Of a stretch of DNA of 64,000 bases, positions 54,733 to 64,000 are shown piece after piece (position 1 is the first letter of the stretch; the number at the start of each line of letters is the position of its first letter). The stretch is from NCBI GenBank assembly GCA_031763025.1, contig JASSKH010000017.1, positions 10,654,626 through 10,718,625 of the forward strand. Reading direction: 5' to 3'. This stretch comes from Macrocystis pyrifera (Eukaryota > Sar > Phaeophyceae > Laminariales > Laminariaceae). The notes under the pieces were generated by a model. The model was not told the origin of the DNA. It searched no databases and was given only the letters and a program-made list of their open reading frames with translations. Both the position numbers and the translations under genes were made by a program.

Positions 54733-55364
54733 AAGGTCGGGGGCATTCTTCGTCGGTATCACGTGCAAGTCTGTTTAAAGCACTGTATCGATGACAGCGG
54801 GGGTGTGGATTGGCACGACAAGATGGCAGGTTCCGAGAAGAAGGGAAAAATCAGCTTCCGGCGTGGTCCAAAAACGAAGTATTTTTATTCCATGGACAAC
54901 GCAAATACTAAATAGCACCCTGCGCATGGCTCCATGACAGTCGGTGGCTGATCTGGCATAGACGCGGTATCGCAGGAAGGTTCAACCTGTCTGAGACAGC
55001 CGGAGCAGTTTGCGGTACGAGTGGCATAGACAGGTTTTCCCTACTAACGGTCTGGCACCTTGCCACCCTTCATGTTGTCTCGTTCCTGGTTCATCGCCCG
55101 CGGTTTCCCTATAACCGTTGCCCCTCCCTTCCCCAGTCCCTTGGACGCAAAACAGATGCGTGGCGCTCCCCACTCAATGTCGAGACGTTCTACGATAGAG
55201 GTCCACCACCCTGATTTTTCTGAGACTCCTCCCTTGAAGAGAGAGCTCCGTTCATCACCCGAAAACGAGCAAGAATCAAATTGCATCCCGATGGATAGTC
55301 CCATGGCCCAAGGGTAAAACCGTCATTTTTCTGAGCAAACAATTGGCCTTCCGACTGTTTCGGA
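54733..55364. other. Unassigned flank of the LINE
   Basis: No feature is recognised between the 81-bp duplication and the 3' end of the LINE family 1 copy. Confidence 0.35.
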
Positions 55365-58300
55365 TTAGGTAGCCCCGATGTTCAGAAACCAATGTAGCGG
55401 AAATGTGCTACCTCTATCGTAGAACGTGTCTATCGCCTCATCCTGGTGGCACCTGGTCGTAAACCGTTGCGCTGCTCCGAAGCCTCCCCGGTAGCACTTC
55501 CCTGCCTGTTTTGCTACAATGGTCCACACCGTGGTCTTCACTCCGAACACCAACGGGAAGTATTCCGTGAAACCCTTGTTGACTCGAAACACACTGAGGT
55601 CGTCAACTAGGCATTTATTCCAAGTCTTCGATTGCCCGCCCTGTCTTGAACCCTTCGCACCGTCTGTCGTCGCTGTTAGCATCCGACTGGGTACTCGCCC
55701 CGCTCATTGTTATTCTCGCACCATGCCTCCCGCAAAAGAAAGGCGCCGTTTCAAGATGGCTGTTCAATGCTCTCGCATCGTGTCTTCTGGGGGTCCTTCG
55801 CTATGAGAGGGTGGTGTGGTAGGTACGTCGTGAAAGCCAATGACTCGTCGGAAGACTTAGTGTTGCGCCGATCAGAACTCGACGGAGTGTTCACGATGAG
55901 AGTTCAAGTCGCCATCATCCCCTACCCGTACAGCAGAGTCTCTAGTACCTCGGTCTTCAGCTTGCAGAATTTCAGCCTAAGCTGGGCGGTCGTTATATCA
56001 TACAACGCCAAACCGAGACGTTTGCATTCCCGCATGAGACGGGTCCGTCTTCGAGCGAGGGGTCAGCGATTTCGTGGATGACGCCGCTTCTTCTGTCTCT
56101 GCTTCTGGTCAACTTCTTCGATGTCGAGTCGTAGAGCAAAATATATTTGGCCCGGTATTCGTAGTAGCATCGCTTCCGTATTCATTTCCGACACCGTGAG
56201 GCCTGAAGCTTCGAACCTAGCCATGATGACAGTAATCATTTCAGCAAATCCCTGCGTCAGCTCATGAAAATTCCCGCGTCGTCGGCGTAAAACATGCCCT
56301 ACACGGCCCTGGATATTCGTCCTCGTTGAAGCGCGTTAGAACTGCTTGTATCGCTGTAACCAAGAAGGCGTTGGGTAGTAACGGTGGCAACGCAGGCCTT
56401 GTTGCAGCCCCTGAGTGCCATAAAGCCAATCTGAGTGCTCGCCGTAATCCGTATGCAAGCGGTCCCGCATGCCTTCGCGGGACTGGGGAATAACTGCACG
56501 AACTTCCGCTGGTGTCCCAAAGCGTGTGAGTGTCTCCCAAAGCAGCCCTCGACTGACAGAGTTGTACTATTTCCGCAGGCCAATAAAGGCACATATAGGG
56601 GGGAAATTCCTTCTCTCGTCCGAGCTCTTGGACGCAGCGCACAACGGGCACCATGCCGATTGTTGACTGTGGGGGACGAAAGCCGCACTGCTGTTCCTCA
56701 AGATGTATTCCCCGAGTCTCATAGAAGTTGCCAACGTGGAAAATAAATATTTTCAATATGGCTGTACCTGTATGGGCAACTGACAAAACCCTTTCTAGTT
56801 GTAGTCAAAGGGATCCTTTTTCTGTGAAGGACCTTGATGATCGCATATTTCCACTGCTGGGGGGTTTCTCCCTTATTCTAAAATTGGCAGGCATGTTGTG
56901 TTCATGGTGATCGAGTTATGAACAATTCGACCAGGACGTCACCTGGCCCTACCGCGTTCTGATAGGGCATGCTTTTGATTTACTTGTGTCCTTTCGCCCA
57001 TAGATAAATCGTCTCCGGGCGATAGGGCAAGCGGTCGTGGTGGCGATAGCTCGATGATGGTGGAATCGAGCTGTTAGTGATTCCGCATTCAAGAGTTTGT
57101 GGAAGAACCTCACTCATCGTTTACGTATTCGAACTATATCCCTTAACATCGTGCCATCCTCGTCCCTGTTGATGTGCTGGGTCCCCTTCCCCTTCCAACC
57201 CTACCATACTCTCCAAGTGCTTGTAAAGCCCTCGCTGTTCGATTCGCTAGGCGTATTTCGGTTTCGGCGAGGTACTCTTCTGACCACGCATGTACTCTTG
57301 CGGCAATGACCTCCTGTATTTTCATACACGCGGTCTTAAGTGTCTTCCTCGCGATTATACCCGGTGGGAGAGCACCAGTTGCCACGCATCCTACCTCGCG
57401 GCTCATGCTACAGTACTTTGAAAGCGGCCGAAATTGCGGCTGTCTCGCACCATCCACGTTTGACGGCGTGGTGTAGGTGATTCTTCTCCGTATAGCGCAT
57501 TCACCATACCAGACGGGATACGGGGCTGCACACGTTGGTTGAGAGTGGAAAAGACCTTCATGGCCACTGCGGGAGACTTTCCATTGACAATAAGCAACTG
57601 CCGGTCAAACCGTCTGCCTTTGGTGCCTTTCTCACTTGTCTATTGGGTGCAAAGTGACCAGTGAGGCGGCGGATCTTGATATATACGATGTTGTGGTCTG
57701 AATCAGCCTTGGCCGGTGGTGGAGGCTGTGAGACGACTTCAAAGTCATGTACTCAAGTTCAGACCGAAGACGAAACAGGGAGAAGGTAGAGAGAGACATC
57801 ACAAAACAAGAATAAAAACGAGCAGTCCCATATTCAGCTGGAGAGACAAGGATGACACAAGAGACACAAAGGAGGGCACAGAAAGGCGGACAAAGGAGGG
57901 TCTAAAAAACGAAAACACAACAAAAACAAAGGGTCAACAAAACGAAACAAATTTGAAACAAATTTAAAACGACGTTACACTCTAGTCAATCCGCTCACGT
58001 TCATTCGGGCTGGTGCCGTTGTGCGTTTGTGATATTCCTCTCTTGCGTGTGCTAAAAAACGAGTTGATGAAAGGTAAGAAACTTAGTTACAAGTGGTAGC
58101 GAACGACAGAAACCCTTCACCAATATCGTTAAAAGCATCACGTCCGTACACTCTAAGCACCCTGTTTTCATCACCCCCGCACCCCATCACCCTCTGCCCA
58201 TTTAGCGCGCTAGCATCCATCAGTGCATTGGAACTATCTGTTTGGCTAGGTCCTCCAATTCTTGCCCATAGTTTACGATTCAGCTCGGCGTCCTTGGTAC

Positions 58301-58690
58301 AACATGTTGGAGCGTACGCAACGACGTAATTCACTGCTTCGTATTTACCAGCCCAATCGAAGCCCATAATTATATACTATTCGTCGATGAACTGATGAGT
58401 GTACGCATGTCGTCTCTTTGGCTGCCAGACCAACTCCGTACAAACCTTTCCTGGCTGCTGCTTTCTACTGACCTCAGCAGAAAACGTGATACAACGCCGC
58501 ACTGAATGTCGTACTGCTGAGTTTCCATGCTTCCTGCCCGCCAATAAAATCACAGCAAAGTTGTTGGCCCTTCGCCAGTACACGCTCTTCATGCCCGTAC
58601 CCGTTATGTCCCTTTGCAGCCAGGGTGCGCACATTGTAGGTCGTTACCGCCACAAATCCCGTTGTTTCTCTCAGGCATCGCATGCTGCTT
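55365..58690 (-). mobile_element. LINE family 1, long degenerate copy with endonuclease and RT
   Basis: On the minus strand the endonuclease domain starts with TYNVRTLAAKGHNGYGHEER and DFIGGQEAW. It continues VNYVVAYAPTCCTKDAELNR, GQRVMGCGGDENRVLRVYGR with DAFNDIGEGFLSFATTC, and STRKRGISQTHNGTSPNERE with RID. After an inserted repeat it resumes at VHDFEVVSQPPPPAKADSDH with NIVYIKIRRLTGHFAPNR. The RT part has EEQQCGFRPPQST and RFNEDEY-like sequence. The C-terminal part has RVIGFHDV and NKCLVDDLSVFRVNKGFTEY with FPLVFGVKTTVW. Frameshifts are common and the Asp catalytic box is not intact. This APE-type non-LTR element, if intact, would drive SINE-like retrotransposition. Confidence 0.85.
57725..57985 (+). 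repeat. Purine-rich dispersed repeat, copy 2, inserted in the LINE
   Basis: This segment interrupts the LINE between the endonuclease motif RID and the VHDFEVV region. Part of it (57.77-57.92 kb) matches the reverse complement of 41.64-41.86 kb. About ten LINE codons appear missing at the site, so insertion was accompanied by a small deletion. Confidence 0.6.
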
Positions 58691-61322
58691 TGTTCGCCAG
58701 CCGAAGCCCGCCCCCTCTCCTTTTGCGTTTCTTGTGTTTCGTAGCCTGATACGCGTCTTGGTTCCGGTTAACTCGGTGCAGCCGTTCCAGCCAACGCCGA
58801 TACTCCTGTATTTCAAGTCATTCATGCGCATCCCCTCCGGTGGCCAGCCTCTCCGCTCCCCAGGCCGCACATGTAGCGCTCTCAGCTGTGGTGATACTTC
58901 CGACTTGCCCTTGTATGGATGAACTACCTGACGTGAGGAACAGAAAGAAAACCCATCACCACTACCCCATGCGGTCTTTGAAGGGGACAGTTCGCCGTTG
59001 CAGGTCCTGGCGGAATGTTTCCGCTCGCCCCAAGTCGGGGCAGGCCGATGAAGACTTGGACTGTGCCGTCTCCGTTTGTTGCGTACCAGGTATCCAGCGT
59101 ATGAACATGTAAACTACGTCTAGCTTCTAAGACAGGATTGACGGGCTGCGCCATTTTCCAGCTCTGACGGTGTATCCAACGCTACATCAGTCTTGCTCAG
59201 GTTGCCGGTCTGTACGCGCCAAGACAAGGAATTCGTGCTCTGGTTTTCAATGGACGCGCTTGTGTAACTGGGAAGCTATACATTGTTTCTGCGTGATATG
59301 AAACGCAACCGACATGGGACATTCACGTGGTGCGCGAGAAGGACCATGCGCACACGGGACAGGATCGCGTTACGAACGGTTGCTCGAGTGGACATGTCAG
59401 ACCACAGAAAGGACAGTTTATGTTGTTCTCCATTTGACGACTGCCCCGAATCCAGCCATGCCATGGATGTCAAAGAGCAGGACATACGAATATCCGGACA
59501 CCGCGAGGAGAAAACCATGCTTCGACAGTACTGGTACTGTAGTAGTAGTAGAAACCAATAAAGCCAGGGACAGACAGTAGAGGATCGCATGCGGCTCCCG
59601 AAACAATGGCTGCAGCTGAGACAGGTTTTATAGTTGGGTAGCAGTTGTTTGATAGTGAAGAGTGTTAAAAACGACCCAAACAACGAATACCAGATGACAG
59701 ACAGCACCGTTGATGGCGACATTATATTCAAGACCGTCGTTAATGATCCTGAAAAAATTATCTCGTCGTGTCAGGACGAAGAGTTGTCTGTTTGCACCAG
59801 TGCAGAGCTGTTATACACACGATCTAATTGGACGCTATCGGGCGTCGGTTGGCACACGAAAACGCAATACTCGCACGCACGCAGGAGCTGTAGGACAAGT
59901 GAGAGTGCACAGGTGGCCGACACCCCCCCCTTGCACAAGTGGGCGTAAAAACAACCTTTGTGGAGACATGAAAAATGTAGCCTCTCAATTCGGTACGCCA
60001 AATTGTGAGCTACATTGTTTCAAATTCCACAAGGATTGGTTTACATCCACATTATGCAAGGGGCGGGGTCCCGGCAACATGTGCGGCTACGGCTACCGAC
60101 AAATTCAGATATACTACTCGACGAGGCGCAAAAAATGTCGGTCAGCAAACGTGACCTGTTGGCATAATCTCCTATCTGGCGAGGAATTTGCACGTTTGCT
60201 CTTGAACATACTCGATGAGTCAGTGGAACACCCCCAAGCACATATTTTCGTGACGAACCGGCACGTGATTCTGCTTTGTTGCTGACGAGATGAGATCACT
60301 CATATTCACTCTGCGAATCCTAGTCCTTGGTGCCGCGGCATCCTCAGCTATTGCCGTCACGACTAGGAGGCATGGCGTTGGGGTTATCCGCGCAACCTGT
60401 CCTGTCGCCTGGTCTATTACTGTAGTACGTAACTATTGTACCAGGTGGCCCGCTAGTCGGTTGCTGTTGTGTTACGTGCAGGGTGGGCTTTCCTGTCTTC
60501 TTGTGGACTTCCGCTGTGCCGAGTTTGAATATCTAAACCCTTCGAGTGGGATCCCGTTCGACGTCTAGGCTAGCCCTCCCTGAATGTGTTTCATGTCTTC
60601 TCTGAAGTTACGGCCGCTTAGATATTTGGAATCCTTGTGACTGACAGGAGGACAAAAGTGTCCATCATCGATATGATTTGCAGCGGTAGCTCCGTGGTCC
60701 AGTTGGATATTCAGATGTAAGCCACCGGAGTTGAGCGTGCAATGCTGTTGGAGCAGTAGGCGAAGGCGGTGCTAAGTCTGAGGGCGTAGACTCGTTGTCT
60801 TCTTCGAGTGAGAAGGTCAATTTAACGCAACTGTGGTATCGGCGCTATCCTCGCGAGAGGTTTCGTGTTCATGCTCGGGGGCGTTGGTACTGGACTTTTC
60901 GGTCGTTGATTCTCTCTTCCGTAAGTGAAGAACCTCGGAACAACCAGACCGGACTTCAATTGCGGGGGACGCCAATGCAGGGACTATTCTGCTGTACGTC
61001 CGGAGTCGTAGGTTGGCTCCTTTCTCCTGCAATAACGGGTAGGTTCTCCCTATAAGCTACAACGGCGTTAGGTGCGGTGGTGGATGAGTAGGTACTACAG
61101 TAGCACAGACGAAAGAGAAAGACTAGCCCGGGGCGGAATGGCAAAGAGAAAGAAGAGTCAGCGGGGACGCCCACCCTTGGCAACCGAAAAACAAGGGCGA
61201 GAAGTTTGGAGTTGCTGACACACGAGTCATGACCGGAACAGATAGGTTGGTGAGCTTCGTGACAGTTCACAAAGGACCGAGATATCAAAACGCTCGGTCC
61301 TGGCGTGGATAGCCTTCTACTT
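58691..61322. other. Unassigned sequence upstream of the LINE
   Basis: The start may include the untranslated leader or first ORF of the LINE, but no motif shows it. A 191-codon plus-strand frame at 59710-60285 has no recognisable family. A small hairpin built on GGACCGAG/CTCGGTCC lies at 61274-61300. Confidence 0.35.
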
Positions 61323-61407
61323 GTACCACTCTGACTCGAAATATAGGGGCCGATAGCATAAAATTATTCAATACAAACGGTCCTTATATTTTGGGTCAGA
61401 GTGGTAC
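61323..61407. mobile_element. Second MITE type, 85 bp with TIRs of about 29 bp
   Basis: GTACCACTCTGACTCGAAAT plus ATAGGGGCC at the left end is mirrored by GTACCACTCTGACCCAAAAT plus ATAAGGACC, read from the right end on the other strand. It is a single copy in this window with no coding capacity. It is not related to the TA-MITE by its ends. Confidence 0.65.
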
Positions 61408-61489
61408 GTAGGAAGGGTGGCCCCACAAGACGGCGTGCTCACATAGTGCTTGACAAGTAATCATGTGTAATGCTTCCAGGGTATATTCG

Positions 61490-61995
61490 ATAGGGGATAC
61501 CGGTACCCGGGGTAACACTAGTGGCCGTACCGAACTTACGGGAGTGTCAAGTACCGGTATTGAGATCGTACAGAACCTACCCAATTGTGGGATACCGTGT
61601 TGGGTTCGTACCGAACCATACCAGACTGTTCGGTAGGGTATCGATACCGTACTGAAGAACTACCGGGACCCCTGGTATTGTGGTCAAGGGTACGTCAGTA
61701 CCCGGGGTGCTGGTATCGAATTCAAGTTGAATTTGCCGACATGTTGGGTACCGGTATTGACATCGTATCGAACTTACCGAATAGTCGGGTATCGATCTTG
61801 AAGTGGTGCCGAACTTACCGAAGTGTCGGGTACCAGTATTGAGTTCATACCGAAAAATACCGAAGTGTTCGGCAGGTTATTGAGGCCGTACCAAACAAAT
61901 GCCGGCACCCCCGGTGGCACACCAATGCCCGGAGTATTTTTGAGAGGGCGTACCGAATTTACCAACATGTTGGGTATCGGTATCGAGTTCGCACG
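61490..61995 (+). repeat. Minisatellite, unit about 40-41 bp
   Basis: About ten degenerate units are built on GTACCGAACTTACCGAAGTG then TCGGGTACCGGTATTGAGTTC-like sequence. Well-kept units begin near 61531, 61572, 61612, 61768 and 61809. It ends where the third DIRS-like copy begins. Confidence 0.75.
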
Positions 61996-62109
61996 GCATC
62001 GTCCGAAAACGCCCGGGAGGGTCCCACCACGAGGACGGGCGAAAAGCGGAGTTTACCGTTCTTCTCACGGCACCACTGTGAGGGATCGGCGGGGGTTGAC
62101 ATCTTCCGT

Positions 62110-63900
62110 CAAAACGTAGCAGTTACGCCGGGGAGGAACTCAAGTGCTTTCGGCTATTGCTGCCCGCCTCCGGTCATGGCGGGACGCGTCATCCAGCAGA
62201 TGGCCGAGTGTAAAGCACACGCCGTGATTGTCCTTCCAAACTTGCGGGCGTACTGGTTCCCACAGGTCAGCCGCGCGACCGTACGAGCACTCATGCTGCC
62301 ACCGACAGGCAGTTTCGGCTACCCCCACCACCGGGACGGGGCGCGCGAGTACGTGTACGCGCGGCACGGAATGCGTGCAGTCGAAGTAGACTTCCGAAAC
62401 GAGTGACGTAAGTTGACAGGAAGACTCCCCCCCCCCCCGCGCGCGCCCCCTCCCCTCCGTTTCGCGGGTGTTTCACGGTCACCCTAACGGTACGAGGACG
62501 GAGCGGTAGGAAAACTCCCATATGGGGCTATTCGGGTGTCCAACTTCATCTCGCGAGTGTGCTCTACCCCGAGTGCCAGGGAATTAATTTAGGATCGTAC
62601 ACGTACTGTCAGTCATGCAAACACCCCGCGTACCGAGGCCCCCCGGTACCTTGAACCAGCGAGTCGCCGGTCGAACTCGTAGACGAGAAACTCGAGATAC
62701 GCATAAGGGAAGTGCTGGCGACGTTGGCAGGGAAGGCCGTCCAACAGCGGAAATGTCAGGACAAATAGCGGGAGGGGTTGGCAGACTGCAACCGACGCAG
62801 ACGTGTTCGAGTGGTTATGTTGGTTGGATTCACACGGAAAAAGCACAAATTGGGTGCACGACGTGACGTGCCTGGGAGTGGGGCTGGACGACAGTTCACG
62901 GTGCATGAGCGATCGGGGGTGTAGGAAGCGGTACGCTGCAGCGTCCCTAGATAAGAGGGAACGTTTCGAAGCTGAAATGGACCATGATAGAGCAGCTGGG
63001 CAAGCACAGCGACTGGGACCCCGTGGAGCAACGGGGAACCCCGGAGCGATCCCGCTAGTACGGGGCTACTTGATTAACACGCAAGAGGAACAGCGGCGAG
63101 CGGGAGGTGTTGGTGAAACAAGCGCCTCCGTTGGTGGCGAGTCAGTTGCAAAAATATGTTCGGCGACATGGGCTGACGCGTGCTCACCCTGCCAACGGCG
63201 GCAGAACGATTCGCTATGGTACGGGACATTGCGATTTTTTGCCTCGCTTTCCACACGATGAAGCGTCGGTAGCAGTTGCGTCCCACGTGTCGCGGATGTC
63301 TAGGGGCGAGGGGTTTATTTTCATTTTGTTTTCGGTAAAACGCTTAGAGGATATTCCCAAGCGGTAGTGGTACGAAGGAACGTTGACTGCCGCCAACTCT
63401 GCGCAGTGGCGGCCTTGATCGAGTACCGACAGGCAGCGACGTCCATGCAGTGGGCACTTGTGGAGGGTTCAGGGTTCCGTTTTCCGAGCGTCCTCGAGAG
63501 CGGAGACAAGGGGAAGCTGGCACTGACGCCGGCGCAGATGATCTCGAACCTCCAGGCCCATTTGCGAGCACCCGATATGGAGCACAAAAGCGGTACTCGC
63601 TGCCCTCCTTTCGGGTAGAGGGGGCGGTGTGTCACCATGTTGATGGTACGACCATGGACGTCCTCATGGAATACGTTGGATGGAGGTTCGCGGCCGTGGC
63701 CAGCAGGTACGCAGGGATAACAGCATCTGCGTCGGCGTCGAACGGAACGAAACGTTCCCGAGGGTCTTCATCCAGGCAGACGTTTTGCCACTGTCGGAGG
63801 GGTTCGGGAAATCATACGCGGTGTTCCCACGGGACAGCCTGCGGTCGCAGAACTCCTTTAAAGACTAGGCTAGAATTTTGGGAGTAGTGATAAGGAAAGG
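62110..63900 (+). mobile_element. DIRS-like tyrosine-recombinase retroelement, copy C (5'-truncated)
   Basis: This copy begins in the post-RNase H block (MAGRVIQQMAECKAHAVIVL, then PNLRAYWFPQ), which aligns with HIVQHMAESKAPTVAPLPDV in copy B. It continues through the tyrosine recombinase. Gag, RT and RNase H core are absent, being replaced upstream by the minisatellite. The 3' end is not defined and may run past the window's edge. Confidence 0.75.
62640..63868 (+). pseudogene. Tyrosine recombinase of DIRS-like copy C, dead
   Basis: The N-terminal part FEWLCWLDSHGKSTNWVHDV, then RKRYAAASLDK, aligns with FGFLCYLDTQRKGTKVVNVT, then TRRYGAVIPE of copy B. Next comes PGAIPLVRGYLINTQEEQRR, then AGVxxKQAPPLV in a new frame. 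The catalytic end reads LALTPAQMISNLQAHLRAPD, YSLPSFRVEGAVCHHVDGTT and DVLMEYVGWRFAAVASRYAG. The catalytic His of the HSFR motif is Pro here, while the following Arg and the Tyr in SRYAG are kept. At least three frame changes break it. Confidence 0.8.
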
Positions 63901-64000
63901 AACCCGCTTAAACAAAGGATAAGAGATGAACGAGAGGCGACACTGAGATATGGCAAGGGTGAACAAGTATGGGTGTGATCTCATGCCGCAGCAGAGAGGC

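Noticed and set aside
59710-60285. 191-codon plus-strand frame as a Cys-rich protein gene
   Set aside because: No recognisable domain, biased composition, no start context and no splice partners. It remains possible but cannot be supported.

Overview
The window looks like nuclear DNA from a complex eukaryote with mixed base composition, multi-kilobase introns and very dense, mostly dead transposable elements. The LINE and tyrosine-recombinase retroelement families resemble, from memory, those of stramenopile algae, and a brown alga is my best guess. That is inference; no rRNA, organelle gene or other clade marker is present to prove it.

Only one host gene is convincing. It is a nine-exon secreted subtilisin-family (S8) protease on the minus strand, spanning about 46.2 kb down to 30.88 kb. 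I could place every exon junction at GT/AG sites in a consistent frame. The Asp, His, Asn and Ser active-site motifs are all present. Its introns, one of them 7.8 kb, hold a SINE, three MITEs, a LINE scrap, a tandem duplication of about 0.85 kb and a dead tyrosine-recombinase element.

The rest is layered repeats. 0.4-4.2 kb holds SINE, MITE and LINE pieces and an 871-bp foldback element. 4.2-9.3 kb holds low-complexity and tandem repeats, one LINE scrap and an 0.8-kb inverted-repeat element. 9.4-20.8 kb holds a second LINE family and two head-to-head DIRS-like retroelements (gag, RT, RNase H, tyrosine recombinase), both dead. 22.8-23.7 kb holds a Copia-like gag relic. 24.4-28.8 kb holds an unusual array of degenerate CCNNGG sites spaced about 10.5 bp apart. 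46.3-55 kb is mostly unassigned, with a SINE, a MITE and small duplications. 55.4-58.7 kb holds a LINE with endonuclease and RT regions, interrupted by a 0.26-kb dispersed repeat. 61.3-62.0 kb holds a small inverted-repeat element and a 40-bp minisatellite. 62.1-63.9 kb holds a third DIRS-like copy, 5'-truncated.

The most unusual signal is the helically phased CCNNGG array. Also worth following are a tRNA-derived SINE family with four copies here, a TA-flanked MITE family of about 105 bp with five copies, and two distinct tyrosine-recombinase lineages. All coordinates were worked out by eye; element ends are approximate unless inverted repeats or target duplications fix them.
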